This document shows, piece after piece, positions 26,868 through 37,691 of a stretch of DNA of 64,000 nt. How positions within the stretch are numbered: the first letter of the stretch is position 1; every line of letters begins with the position of its first letter. This stretch comes from CAIWHR01 sp963726775 (GTDB lineage: Bacteria; Pseudomonadota; Gammaproteobacteria; Burkholderiales; Casimicrobiaceae). The position numbers and the translations under genes were made by a program. The notes beneath the pieces were generated by a model. That model did no database searches. It saw nothing but the letters and a program-made list of their open reading frames with translations, and was not told where the DNA came from. The stretch spans positions 186,001-250,000 of the forward strand of contig CAVSDL010000001.1 of assembly GCA_963726775.1 (NCBI GenBank), read 5' to 3'.

Positions 26868-27812
26868 ATGGAATTCTTCCGTATCAGGCGCGACATCCCG
26901 TTCATGCGGTACGCGCTTACATTCAACGTTATTTCGCTCGTAACGTTCGTGCTCGCCGTCATCTTCCTCGCGACCCGCGGATTGAGCCTCGGAGTCGATT
27001 TCCGCGGCGGCACCGTCATCGAGGTGACGTACGGAAAGGCCGTCGACTTCGGCCATCTGCGCGCGGCGATCGACAAGCTGAATCTTGGCGAATACGCGGC
27101 GCAGAGCTTTGGCAGCTCCAACACCGCGCTCATCAGGCTGCCGCTGAAAGAGGGTGTCTCGAGCGCCCAGCTGTCGGAGCAGGTGATGACCGTCCTGAAG
27201 GCGGACGACCCGTCGGCAAGGCAGCAGCGGGTCGAGTTCGTCGGCCCGCAGGTCGGCAAGGAGCTGTTCGAAAACGGCGCGCTGGCGCTGCTCCTTGTCT
27301 CGCTGGGCATCGTCGGGTACCTCGCGATGCGTTTCGAATGGCGTTTCGCGATCGCGGCAATCATTGCCAACCTGCACGACGTGATCATCATCCTCGGCTT
27401 CTTCGCGCTGTTCCAGTGGGAGTTCTCGCTGCCGGTGCTGGCGGCGGTGCTGGCGGTCCTCGGTTACTCGGTGAACGAATCGGTGGTGATCGCCGATCGG
27501 ATCCGCGAGAATTTCCGAAAAATGCGCAAGGCGACCGTCACGCACGTGATCGACAACGCCATCACCAGCACGATCTCGCGCACAATGATCACGCATGGCA
27601 TGACGCTGATGATGGTGCTTTCGATTCTCTTCTTCGGCGGCGAGACGCTGCACTACTTCGCGCTCGCGCTGACGATCGGCATCTGCTTCGGCATCTACTC
27701 CTCGGTGCTGGTGATGGCGCCGCTGGTGATGTGGCTGGGCGTCTCGCGCGAGGATCTCGTCAGGCCGGAGCGCAAAGGCGAGGGCGCCGGGGGCGAGAAG
27801 ATCCTTCCCTGA
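26868..27812 (+). CDS. secF: Protein translocase subunit SecF
   Basis: 314 residues, normal length, with GGAAAGGAAAG 9-18 bases before the ATG. Six membrane helices: the first at 17-37, a short periplasmic domain (VDFRGGTVIEVTYGK, NTALIRLPLKEGVSS), then five more with VLGYSVNESVVIADRIRENF and ISRTMITHGMTLMMVL, the SecF equivalents of the SecD relay motif. It forms a complex with SecD and YajC. The 161-base gap after secD holds no visible gene. Confidence 0.97.
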   Translation: MEFFRIRRDIPFMRYALTFNVISLVTFVLAVIFLATRGLSLGVDFRGGTVIEVTYGKAVDFGHLRAAIDKLNLGEYAAQSFGSSNTALIRLPLKEGVSSAQLSEQVMTVLKADDPSARQQRVEFVGPQVGKELFENGALALLLVSLGIVGYLAMRFEWRFAIAAIIANLHDVIIILGFFALFQWEFSLPVLAAVLAVLGYSVNESVVIADRIRENFRKMRKATVTHVIDNAITSTISRTMITHGMTLMMVLSILFFGGETLHYFALALTIGICFGIYSSVLVMAPLVMWLGVSREDLVRPERKGEGAGGEKILP

Positions 27813-27898
27813 GCCGGTCGGACACGGCCATTGGAGAGCCGCCGATGCGCGCCGCGGACCTGCAAAGCCGTGCGTGACGCCGCCCACTGCGTTCCGAC

Positions 27899-28552
27899 AT
27901 GTTGACGACGTTCTTCTACACCCTGTTCGCGCTGGACCAGTCGGTCGCGCAGTTCGCCGCGCAATATGGCCACTGGCTCTACGCGCTGCTCTTCCTTATC
28001 ATCTTCGCCGAGACAGGTCTCGTCGTCCTTCCGTTTCTCCCCGGCGACTCGATCCTGTTCATCGCCGGCACCGTCATCGCGACCGCCGACCTCAACATCC
28101 ATGTGCTTGTCGTCGTGCTGATCGCAGCCGCGATCCTGGGCGATTCGGTGAATTACTCCATCGGGCACTACATCGGCCCGCGGGTCTTCGACAAACCCGA
28201 TTCGCGCTGGTTCAGGCAGGACCACCTGCGGCGCACGCAGGCCTACTACGACAAGTACGGCGGCGTCACGATCATCATCGGCCGCTTCGTGCCGATCATC
28301 CGCACCTTCGCGCCGTTCCTCGCCGGCGTCGCGGGCATGCGCTACCGCCGGTTCCTCTCGTTCAACGTGATCGGCGCGGTCGCCTGGATCGCGTCACTTG
28401 TCTACGCGGGCTACCTGTTCGGAAACATTCCGTGGGTCAAGCAAAACCTGACCCTGATCGTGCTGGGAATCGTCGTGGTTTCGCTGATTCCGGCGGCCAC
28501 CGCGGTCGTCCGGGAACGCCGAAGCCGCGCACGCGGTCAGGCAAATCGCTGA
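27899..28552 (+). CDS. dedA: DedA family membrane protein
   Basis: 217 residues, very close in length to E. coli DedA. The family motif stretch is complete: FAETGLVVLPFLPGDSILF, then GDSVNYSIGHYIGPR, then FYDKYGG-type (YYDKYGGVTIIIGRFVPIIR) with the essential arginines and acidic residues, and GAVAWIASLVYAGYLFG. DedA/SNARE-associated proteins are undecaprenyl-phosphate or phospholipid translocases at the inner membrane; which lipid this one moves cannot be told. It is co-directional with secF and may share its transcript. Confidence 0.93.
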   Translation: MLTTFFYTLFALDQSVAQFAAQYGHWLYALLFLIIFAETGLVVLPFLPGDSILFIAGTVIATADLNIHVLVVVLIAAAILGDSVNYSIGHYIGPRVFDKPDSRWFRQDHLRRTQAYYDKYGGVTIIIGRFVPIIRTFAPFLAGVAGMRYRRFLSFNVIGAVAWIASLVYAGYLFGNIPWVKQNLTLIVLGIVVVSLIPAATAVVRERRSRARGQANR

Positions 28553-28628
28553 GGCGTTCGCAACCGAACGGCGGCCGCGATGCCCGGCCATGGGTTCCCG
28601 TTTGACGATGGCGAAACCACCGGCGCGT

Positions 28629-30005
28629 TCAGATGCGCTTCGCCAGCTCGCCCGCCTTGCCGACATACGTCGCCGGCGTCAGCGCCTTGAGACGCGCCTT
28701 GGCGGCAACGGGAATTCCGAGGCTATCGATGAACGCGTGCAGGCTCTCGCGGGTCATGCCGGTCCTGCCACGCGTCAGCGCTTTCAGCTGCTCGTACGGA
28801 TTGGGCACGCCGTGCCGGCGCATCACCGTCTGGATCGGCTCCGCAAGCACTTCCCAATTGGCGTCGAGATCGGCGGCGATGCGTGCCTCGTCGACCGCGA
28901 GCCCGGAAAGCCCTCGCTGCAACGACGTCCAGCCCAGGAGTGCATGTCCCAGCGCCACGCCCATGTTGCGCAGGACCGTGGAGTCCGAAAGGTCTCGCTG
29001 CCAGCGCGAGATGGGCAGCTTCTCGGCCAGATGCCGCAGCAGCGCGTTGGCCAGGCCGAGGTTGCCTTCCGAGTTCTCGAAATCGATGGGATTGACCTTG
29101 TGCGGCATCGTCGATGATCCAACTTCGCCGTCCTGCACTCGTTGCCGGAAGTAGCCGAGCGACACATAGCCCCAGATGTCGCGATCGAGGTCGATCAACA
29201 CGGTGTTGGCGCGGGCGACGGCGTCGAAAAGCTCGGCCATGTAGTCGTGCGGCTCGATCTGCGTCGTATACGGATTGAAATCGAGGTGGAGCCCGCGAAC
29301 GACTTTCGCGGCGAGCCGCTCCCAGTCGACCTCGGGGCAGGCGACGATGTGCGCGTTGTAGTTGCCAACCGCGCCGTTCATCTTTCCCTTGATCGGGACG
29401 TGTTCGATGGCCGCGATTTGCCTCTCGAGACGCGCGTACACGTTGGCCATTTCCTTGCCGAGCGTGGTCGGCGTCGCCGGCTGGCCATGCGTGCGGGCCA
29501 GCATCGGCAGCGCCGCGTGGGCATGCGCCAGGCTTCTCAGGCTGGCCGCAATCCCGGAGAGCGCCGGCAGCAGGATCGTGCGCCGCGCCTCGGCGAGCAT
29601 CAGCCCGTGCGCGAGATTGTTGATGTCCTCGGACGTGCAGGCAAAGTGGATGAATTCACCGACGCGCAGGATCTCCGGAACGCGGGCGAAGCGCTCCTTC
29701 AGCCAGTATTCGACCGCCTTGACGTCGTGGTTGGTCGTGCTCTCGATAGCCTTGACGCGCTCGGCATCGGCCAGCGCAAACGTCGCCGCAGCCGCAGCCA
29801 GCGCCGCCCGCGCTTCCGCGGAGAATGGAGCGACTTCCGGGATGCCCGGCTCGTCGGAAAGCGCGATCAACCACGCGATTTCGATTCGCACCCGGGCGCG
29901 AATCAGCCCGAACTCGCTGAAATGCTCGCGCAACCCCGCGACCTTCGCGGCATAGCGGCCGTCGAGCGGCGAGAGGGCGGAGAGTGTGGAGTCGGGTGCG
30001 GCCAT
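28629..30005 (-). CDS. purB: Adenylosuccinate lyase
   Basis: 458 residues from the ATG at 30005, matching the family start STLSALSPLDGRYAAKV; an ATG at 30065 would add 20 atypical residues. Signature regions: TNHDVKAVEYWLKERF, FACTSEDINNLAHGLML, the catalytic His region ARTHGQPATPTTLGKE, and the fumarase/lyase signature GSSTMPHKVNPIDFENSEGN. It performs two eliminations of fumarate in purine synthesis (SAICAR to AICAR and adenylosuccinate to AMP). Divergent from the GST gene. Confidence 0.97.
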   Translation of the reverse strand: MAAPDSTLSALSPLDGRYAAKVAGLREHFSEFGLIRARVRIEIAWLIALSDEPGIPEVAPFSAEARAALAAAAATFALADAERVKAIESTTNHDVKAVEYWLKERFARVPEILRVGEFIHFACTSEDINNLAHGLMLAEARRTILLPALSGIAASLRSLAHAHAALPMLARTHGQPATPTTLGKEMANVYARLERQIAAIEHVPIKGKMNGAVGNYNAHIVACPEVDWERLAAKVVRGLHLDFNPYTTQIEPHDYMAELFDAVARANTVLIDLDRDIWGYVSLGYFRQRVQDGEVGSSTMPHKVNPIDFENSEGNLGLANALLRHLAEKLPISRWQRDLSDSTVLRNMGVALGHALLGWTSLQRGLSGLAVDEARIAADLDANWEVLAEPIQTVMRRHGVPNPYEQLKALTRGRTGMTRESLHAFIDSLGIPVAAKARLKALTPATYVGKAGELAKRI

Positions 30006-30179
30006 CGGTGGATGGCGCGGGAGCGCGCGTCCGGAAACCCGGACGAGTTTAACACTGTCTGCCATCCTCGACTGCGAAGGCGCACGCCGGCGGCGGGCGC
30101 CCGGCGCCGGGAACGCGCGCGGTCCGGCCGCGCTGCCAATGCTATACTTTGCGCCCTCTTTTTACGGTTGTGCTGCCCT

Positions 30180-30794
30180 TTGCTGAAACTGATCGCAACG
30201 TCCACGAGCCCCTATGCCCGCAAGGTCCGCATCGTGCTCGCGGAAAAGAAGATCGAGTACGCGCTCGTCGAGGAATCGCCATCGGCACCCGGCAACAGGG
30301 TGGCGGACTACAATCCGCTGGGCAAGATTCCCGTGCTGGTCATGGATGACGGAACCCGCCTGTTCGATTCGCGCGTGATCGTCGAATACCTCGATACCGT
30401 GAGCCCGGTGGGCCGCCTCATCCCGGAACCGTCGCGGGACCGCATTGCCGTGAAGCGATGGGAAGCGCTCGCCGACGGGCTCTGCGACGCCGCAGTAGCC
30501 ATCGTGGTCGAAAAGAAGCGCCCGTTGCGTCAGCAGAGCAAGCAATGGATCGAGCGCCAGCAGCAGAAGGTCGTGGCCGCGGTGCGGGCGTTCGCGTCGG
30601 AGCTGGGCGACGCGAACTGGTGCAGCGGCGAGACGTACACGCTCGCCGACATCGCTGCGGGCTGCGCGCTGGGTTATCTCGACCTCCGGCAACCGGATCT
30701 CGCCTGGCGCGCGATGCATCCGAATCTCGCCAAGCTGACCGACAAACTCGCCGCGCGGCCGCCGTTTGCCAACACGGTCCCGCCGGCGACGTGA
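30180..30794 (+). CDS. Glutathione S-transferase family protein (YibF-like)
   Basis: About 204 residues. The best start is TTG at 30180 giving LLKLIATSTSPYARKVRIVL, aligned with the start of E. coli YibF; another TTG lies 12 bases upstream. The thioredoxin-like domain has the Ser of STSPYARK as the likely catalytic residue, the NPLGKIPVLV cis-proline loop and DSRVIVEYLD. The C-terminal helical domain contains TLADIAAGCALGYLDLR. TATACT at 30143-30148 is a plausible -10. The substrate is unknown. Confidence 0.85.
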   Translation: MLKLIATSTSPYARKVRIVLAEKKIEYALVEESPSAPGNRVADYNPLGKIPVLVMDDGTRLFDSRVIVEYLDTVSPVGRLIPEPSRDRIAVKRWEALADGLCDAAVAIVVEKKRPLRQQSKQWIERQQQKVVAAVRAFASELGDANWCSGETYTLADIAAGCALGYLDLRQPDLAWRAMHPNLAKLTDKLAARPPFANTVPPAT

Positions 30795-30855
30795 CCGGTG
30801 CCGCTCGCCTTGTTGTCGGATCTCGATCGCCGGATCCTCGTGGAGGCATCGCAAC

Positions 30856-31224
30856 ATCGAACCCGCCGACAGCATCCGCCGCCTTGGCTTCGCTCGTTGG
30901 TACGAGCGCCGCCTGATCGAGGCGCACAGCTGGTTTATCACCATTTTCATGTGCATGATCGCGATCGCGGCCTGCATGGAGGAGTTGAACTTCCGCGGCT
31001 CGATCGCGCGGCTGCTCGCCTACGTCAGCTTCGTCGCGGCCGCAGTGGCTATCGGAATCTACGGCATGGTGCGGTACCGGACGATCTTGGCCGAGGCTGA
31101 ACGGCTGGGCGAGCGCGCCACCTGCGGTGCCTGCGGCGCCTACGCCCGCTTCAGACTGATCTCGCCCACGCAGGTTCGCTGCCGCAAGTGCGGCAACGAG
31201 TGGTGCCTGATCGACACCGGCTGA
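30856..31224 (+). CDS. Membrane protein with C-terminal zinc ribbon, apparent ATC start
   Basis: 122 residues if read from ATC at 30856: IEPADSIRRLGFARWYERRL, then two membrane helices (SWFITIFMCMIAIAACMEEL and LLAYVSFVAAAVAIGIYGM), then a zinc ribbon CGACGAYARF with CRKCGNEWCLI. No ATG, GTG or TTG lies in frame between 30766 and the ATG deep in the first helix. GGAGG at 30842-30846 sits 9 bases before the ATC, and the helix-rich sequence is coherent from there on. Either a non-canonical start or a mutated ATG. The alternative, TTG at 30766 inside the GST gene, gives an implausible Arg-rich leader. No function is known. Confidence 0.6.
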   Translation: MEPADSIRRLGFARWYERRLIEAHSWFITIFMCMIAIAACMEELNFRGSIARLLAYVSFVAAAVAIGIYGMVRYRTILAEAERLGERATCGACGAYARFRLISPTQVRCRKCGNEWCLIDTG

Positions 31225-31244
31225 GCGAGAAATGAGGGACGCGT

Positions 31245-31338
31245 TGGTGGCCGAGAGAGTGGGATTCGACCTTACATTGCGCTGTTAACGTGCCCACACT
31301 TTCCAGGCTTGCGCGTCAAGCCGCTCGGTCATCTCTAC
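31245..31338 (-). pseudogene. Decayed tRNA-Ser (GGA)
   Basis: The minus strand from 31338 reads GTAGAGATGACCGAGCGGCT (acceptor and D-arm), a GCCTGGAAAGTGTG anticodon region (anticodon GGA), a long variable arm ACGTT/AATGT, a GGTCGAATCCCAC T-arm and TCTCTCGGCCACCA at the end. It follows the serine tRNA plan but acceptor pairs 1 and 2 are mismatched, the T-loop lacks one T, two T-stem pairs are lost and the anticodon stem has an A-G mismatch. It is probably a non-functional relic. Confidence 0.65.
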
Positions 31339-31378
31339 GCAGATTTCGGATCTTGCCCCCGCCTCGAAGCATCGGACC

Positions 31379-31672
31379 TCAGGACGCGGGCGGCGCGTTC
31401 TCGAGGACAATTCTGATCTTCATGACCGTCAGTCCGAGCCAGAGGACAATCAGCAGGAAAAACGCGACCAGGCCGAGATGCCGGTCCAGAATGACGCGTG
31501 GCGTGATCCAGCGCGTCACTTTCAATACGGGCGACGTGATCGTCCTGAAGATGACGTAGAACGAATTCTGGTCACGCTTGTTGCCCGCAATCGCGTAAAG
31601 CACGCCTTGGCCAATCATGGCGATACCTGCCACCTCGGTCAGCGCCTTCAGAACCACTATCATCTCGTACAT
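31379..31672 (-). CDS. Small membrane protein, YggT-like
   Basis: 97 residues from the ATG at 31672. Two membrane helices (residues about 8-27 and 68-88) flank a basic loop with TSPVLKVTRWITPRVILDRH, which recalls the YggT repeat (helix, then proline/arginine motif, then second helix). Assignment to the family is by eye. It is divergent from the TPR gene with 23 bases between starts. The 154 bases between its stop and the zinc-ribbon gene contain the tRNA-Ser relic. Confidence 0.6.
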   Translation of the reverse strand: MYEMIVVLKALTEVAGIAMIGQGVLYAIAGNKRDQNSFYVIFRTITSPVLKVTRWITPRVILDRHLGLVAFFLLIVLWLGLTVMKIRIVLENAPPAS

Positions 31673-31695
31673 CAGGCCAACCCGGGAATGACGCA

Positions 31696-32286
31696 ATGGA
31701 ACACTGGTTATTTTACATCCGCGCCCGCTTGCTCGAAGCGCTGGGGCGCGCGCAGGAATCGATCGACGCCTATCAGGCAGCGCTGCAGGCAAAGCCTGAT
31801 TTTCACCGGTGCTCGAACCGGATCGCCTACATCCTGGCAGGGCTCGAACGCTATGCCGAAGCGGAGCCCTACTTCCACGCGGCACTGCGCGCCGACCCCG
31901 GCAACGCAGCGACGCATTTCAATTTGGGATACGCCTACGACAAGCAAGGCCGGCATGCGAAAGCGATCGACGCGTTCCGCGAGGCGACCCGCCTGAACCC
32001 CGGGATCGACCGCGCATGGTATGGCATGGGGCTGGCGCATGCGGCCCTCGGGCAGCATGAGGATGCGGCAAAGGCGCTCAACGAAGCCGCCAAATTGCAA
32101 CCCATGAATCCCCACGCCTGGTACCAGCTCGGCATGGCCTACCAGGCGCTGCATGAACCGGAAAAGTTGGACGGCGTAGTCATGCACATGCTGCGCTTCG
32201 ACCCGAAAATGACGCGCCGGTTGATCCTGGATACCGGGCGCAGCGACCTCGCTCACCTGGTGAAGCACCTCGTGGACATAGCGTGA
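31696..32286 (+). CDS. Tetratricopeptide repeat protein
   Basis: 196 residues, built of about five 34-residue TPR units: LEALGRAQESIDAYQAALQA, LAGLERYAEAEPYFHAALRA, YDKQGRHAKAIDAFREATRL, HAALGQHEDAAKALNEAAKL, and a final YQALHEPEKLDGVVMHMLRF. No signal peptide, so it is probably a cytosolic scaffold. Its partner is not evident from the neighbours. Confidence 0.8.
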   Translation: MEHWLFYIRARLLEALGRAQESIDAYQAALQAKPDFHRCSNRIAYILAGLERYAEAEPYFHAALRADPGNAATHFNLGYAYDKQGRHAKAIDAFREATRLNPGIDRAWYGMGLAHAALGQHEDAAKALNEAAKLQPMNPHAWYQLGMAYQALHEPEKLDGVVMHMLRFDPKMTRRLILDTGRSDLAHLVKHLVDIA

Positions 32287-32315
32287 ACGGGCGCTGCTCA
32301 ACGCCCGCGACGCGG

Positions 32316-32624
32316 TCAGCCGAAAATTACCTGGGTAACCCTGAATTTCCCGCTGGCGTCCTTCTGGAAGATCAGGATGGTCTCGTCGTCGATCCGGCTT
32401 TGATTGTCGGGGTCGAAGGTCTTCTTCTTGTAAGTCCATCGTGGCGTGTTCGGCTTGCCGTTGTCGACGGAATCGGGCTTGCCCACCTTGGTGATGACCT
32501 CCTCCTCCGTCTTGTCCGTCACGTAACCGGTGAACAGGCCACGCGCCGTCCCGCTGAAGCTGCCGGAGCAGCCGGTCAGGGCCATCAAAATGCCGCAGGT
32601 GGCGGCAATCAGAAACGCTTTCAT
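32316..32624 (-). CDS. Small lipoprotein, BamE/SmpA-like size and shape
   Basis: 102 residues with a lipoprotein signal ending LTGC (Cys19). The mature part has EEEVITKVGKPDSVDNGKPN and then beta-strand-like WTYKKKTFDPDNQ and ETILIFQKDASGKFRVTQVIF. The KVGKP turn plus two strands resembles the SmpA/OmlA fold of short lipoproteins, but the match is weak. Stands alone, convergent with the TPR gene. Confidence 0.6.
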   Translation of the reverse strand: MKAFLIAATCGILMALTGCSGSFSGTARGLFTGYVTDKTEEEVITKVGKPDSVDNGKPNTPRWTYKKKTFDPDNQSRIDDETILIFQKDASGKFRVTQVIFG

Positions 32625-32655
32625 CTCCTATCTCCCCGCAATTCAATTGCCTTGC

Positions 32656-32684
32656 AATAACAAAGCCCGCCGAAGCGGGCCTTG
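32656..32684 (-). terminator. Intrinsic terminator of the symporter transcript
   Basis: GCCCGC-CGAA-GCGGGC (32665-32680) gives a 6-bp stem with a tetraloop, followed on the minus strand by TTTGTTATT. It starts 25 bases past the symporter stop. Confidence 0.8.
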
Positions 32685-32704
32685 TCCAAGTCCGTTGCCC
32701 GAGG

Positions 32705-34780
32705 CTACGTGCCCTCGCTGACCACAGTATCGCCCACCAGGTTCGGGTAGCGTACGTGCTCGACCAGCTCCTGCACCTTCCTCGAGGGCGGCGCGGTCAG
32801 CAGGCTGACGATGACGATGGTGACCAGCCCCAGCGGCAGGCCGAACATGCCGGCCGACACCGGGCTCAGCCCGAACCACAGGTCCATTTTCGGCACGCCC
32901 ATGTTGGTGAAGAACGGGTAGGTGCGCAGCATGTAGTAGACGCAGATTCCCAGGCCCGCCACCATGCCCGCGATCGCCCCCCATTTGTTGGCGCGCTTCC
33001 AGAAGATGCCCAGCACCAGCGGCGGGAAGAACGACGAGGCCCCAAGCGAGAATGCCGCACCGACCAGGAACAGGATGTCTCCCGGTTTGAGCGACGTGAC
33101 ATAGGCCGCAATGATCGCCATCGTCACCAGCAGAACCTTGGAGAGCAACACGCGCGTCGGCGTGCTCGCCGTCGGGTCGATCATCTTGTAGTAGAAGTCG
33201 TGCGCCAGCGCGTTGGCAATGGTCAGCAGCAACCCGTCCGCGGTCGACAGCGCCGCGGCAAGGCCGCCGGCCGCGACCAGCCCCGATACGACGTACGGCA
33301 GGCCCGCGATCTCGGGCGTCGCCAGCACGATCAGGTCGGTGCCGATCACCACTTCGGCCCACTGCACGATGCCGTCCATGTTGATGTCGGTGATGTTGAG
33401 CAACGACGGATCCACTTTTGCCCATGCCGCGGCCCACGCCGGTAACGTGGCGAACTGGCTGCCGACCAGGTTCGTCATCATGTCGTACTTCGACAGCACC
33501 GCGAGGCAAGGCGCCGTGAAGTACAGCATGAAGATGAAGAACAGTGACCAGAACACCGAAACGCGCGCCTGTTGCACGCTGGGCGTGGTGTAGTAGCGCA
33601 TCAGGATGTGGGGCAATGCGGCGGTGCCGAACATCATGCAGAACACGATGCCGATGAAGTTGAGGCGCGCGGTGTTCCGCGCAGCGTCATCCTTGCCGGC
33701 GAATGCCTCTGCATGCGGTCGGGGAGGCGCCGCTCTGGCGGCAAGGCCCGTTTCCCGGGTCCATTGAACCTTGGCGGCGTTGACGTTCGCAGGATAGGCC
33801 GCGACTGCCTTCTCGGCCGCCGCGATCTTCTCCGGCGGCGCATTGGCGGCCTTCAAATCTGCCAAGTCCTGCTCGACCTTGGTCTTGCCGTCGGCGTACG
33901 CCTTGTCCGGAGCAGCGAGCGCCGCCCTGCCGGCGGCCGCCCGGTCGGCGAATATCTTGCGCACCTCCTGCTCCTTCGGGTCGTTGGTGATCTTCTTCTC
34001 CACCTCGCCCAATTTCTGCAACGTGTAGCCGTAGGCGACCTGGGGCACCGGTATGCCGGTATGTTTGATGCCCAGCCATACGACGGGGGTCAGATAGGCA
34101 ATGATGAGGACGATGTACTGGGCCACCTGGGTCCAGGTCACCGCCCGCATGCCGCCGAGCATCGCGCAGACCAGGATCCCGGCCAGACCGACGAACACGC
34201 CGACCCCGAACTCGAGGCCCGTCATCCGGCTGACGATCAGGCCGACGCCGTAGATCTGCGCCACGACATACACGAACGAGCAGGTGATCGCCGAGATGAC
34301 GCCGATGCTGCGGACGATGTTGCCGCCGTAGCGCTCGGCGAGAAAATCGGGAATCGTGAATTGCCCGAACTTGCGCAGGTAGGGGGCAAGGAACAGTGCC
34401 ACCAGGCAAAAGCCTCCGGTCCATCCCATCACCCACGCGAGGCCGTCATAGCCGGCAAGGAACAGCGTGCCGGCCATGCCGATGAACGACGCCGCGCTCA
34501 TCCAGTCGGCGCCCGTCGCCATGCCATTGAAAAATGCCGGCACCCGTCGTCCCGCGACGTAATATTCCGCAACGTCCTGGGTGCGGGTCATCCAGCCGAT
34601 GCCGGCATACAGTCCGATGGTCGCAAACAGGAACCAGTAGCCGATCCAGGCCCGCGACATCCCCATCTGCTCGGCAACCGCGAGCGCGAGGAGGAACAGG
34701 ATGAAGCCGCCAGTATAGAAGGTGTAGTACTTCTTCAGCTGGCTCGAGAACGCCGAGTGAGAGAAGGCAAGTGTGCTCAT
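32705..34780 (-). CDS. Sodium:solute symporter, VC_2705/ActP-like
   Basis: 691 residues with about 13 membrane helices of the SSS family. Signatures: GWMTRTQDVAEYYVAGRRVP, NGMATGADWMSAASFIGMAG, GQFTIPDFLAERYGG, and the GGLAAALSTADGLLLTIANALA region containing the Na2-type site. A hydrophilic insert of about 120 residues (from about residue 260) sits between helices, as in the VC_2705 subclass, which pairs with a DUF4212 small subunit. Transport of acetate or another short carboxylate is inferred from acs 0.9 kb upstream. The start overlaps the DUF4212 stop as ATGA. Confidence 0.92.
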   Translation of the reverse strand: MSTLAFSHSAFSSQLKKYYTFYTGGFILFLLALAVAEQMGMSRAWIGYWFLFATIGLYAGIGWMTRTQDVAEYYVAGRRVPAFFNGMATGADWMSAASFIGMAGTLFLAGYDGLAWVMGWTGGFCLVALFLAPYLRKFGQFTIPDFLAERYGGNIVRSIGVISAITCSFVYVVAQIYGVGLIVSRMTGLEFGVGVFVGLAGILVCAMLGGMRAVTWTQVAQYIVLIIAYLTPVVWLGIKHTGIPVPQVAYGYTLQKLGEVEKKITNDPKEQEVRKIFADRAAAGRAALAAPDKAYADGKTKVEQDLADLKAANAPPEKIAAAEKAVAAYPANVNAAKVQWTRETGLAARAAPPRPHAEAFAGKDDAARNTARLNFIGIVFCMMFGTAALPHILMRYYTTPSVQQARVSVFWSLFFIFMLYFTAPCLAVLSKYDMMTNLVGSQFATLPAWAAAWAKVDPSLLNITDINMDGIVQWAEVVIGTDLIVLATPEIAGLPYVVSGLVAAGGLAAALSTADGLLLTIANALAHDFYYKMIDPTASTPTRVLLSKVLLVTMAIIAAYVTSLKPGDILFLVGAAFSLGASSFFPPLVLGIFWKRANKWGAIAGMVAGLGICVYYMLRTYPFFTNMGVPKMDLWFGLSPVSAGMFGLPLGLVTIVIVSLLTAPPSRKVQELVEHVRYPNLVGDTVVSEGT

Positions 34781-35043
34781 TCGAGATCTCCCTCATCGAC
34801 GTTGTATTCCACGTCGAGCTTCCGCATCAGCAGCGCGTAAATGCCGATGAGTGCCACGTAGATGATCAGCGAGCCCTGCGCCGACATGTAGAACCCCAGC
34901 GGAAAGCCGAGGAACGTTATGGTGTTCAACTCGCGTGCGAACCACGCCTCGACGAACGTGGCCACGAACCAGATGGACAGCAATATCGCCGTGATCACCA
35001 GGTTCTTGTGCCAGTACTCGTTGTGCTTCTCGGTGAGTTGCAT
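34777..35043 (-). CDS. DUF4212 small subunit of the sodium/solute symporter
   Basis: 88 residues from the ATG at 35043, with AGGAGG 4-9 bases upstream; the open frame extends 6 codons further without a better site. Two membrane helices (NLVITAILLSIWFVATFVEAW and GSLIIYVALIGIYALLM) and the family motif FLGFPLGFYMSAQGSL. Proteins of this family are encoded with SSS symporters, here with 4-base overlap, and are regarded as their small subunits. Confidence 0.92.
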   Translation of the reverse strand: MQLTEKHNEYWHKNLVITAILLSIWFVATFVEAWFARELNTITFLGFPLGFYMSAQGSLIIYVALIGIYALLMRKLDVEYNVDEGDLE

Positions 35044-35529
35044 CGATCCTCCTAGGGACACTTTTTAGACGGATGTGCCAGGCAAATACAACAGCGGCAA
35101 CTCCGAGTTGCCCGGCACGAGGACGCTTGGCGTCTCTTCTAGCCTTGTAGCAACAGTATCAAAGTCCAAGCTTACGCAAACTTACCGGCCAGGCACGCAG
35201 CGCATGGGCAAAACCTCGCGCAGTATAGCCGACCGCGTCGCACGCGCAATACCCGCCGTCGGGTCGCCGTCGGCCACCCGGCGCAACTTCCCCTGCGGCG
35301 CCGGCACCGCGAAGCGGGCGGGCCAGCGCCTTGAGCCCCGGCTCACGCTCGGGCTGCCGGGCGACCATGAGCTCGGTCGTCGTCACCTGGTCGAGAATTT
35401 TCTGCACTGCGTCAATCCGGCACGGGTTGGACTGAGTCCGCGCCAGCCGCTACCCGACGTCGGGACTCATCGATTGCAACTCCGTGTTGCGTTCCGGAAA
35501 GCAGCTGCCTGCGGCGGGGACGTACTCAT
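35044..35529. other. Leader and intergenic region between acs and the symporter pair
   Basis: No convincing gene. GGCAACT-CCG-AGTTGCC (35096-35112) is a perfect 7-bp hairpin about 55 bases before the DUF4212 start, in its leader. Short open frames lack ribosome sites and resemble no family. The region then runs into a partial duplicate of the acs 3' end. Confidence 0.4.
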
Positions 35530-35711
35530 CGCCGAATCCGGCAATCGCGCCCTCGGTAATACCGCTCGCACGATTCGTATCAATTGACCTGCTTCAACTG
35601 GTCGAGGATCACCGGATTTTGGCGCCGGGAAACGGCCGCCGGGGGCGGCAGGTTACCCTTCGCCGAAATCCGGCAATCACGCCCTCGGCAATACCGCTCG
35701 CGCGATTCGTA

Positions 35712-37691
<1,980 letters not shown>

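Noticed and set aside
35159..35407. 82-residue minus-strand frame downstream of acs
   Set aside because: No family, no ribosome site; overlaps only low-information intergenic DNA.
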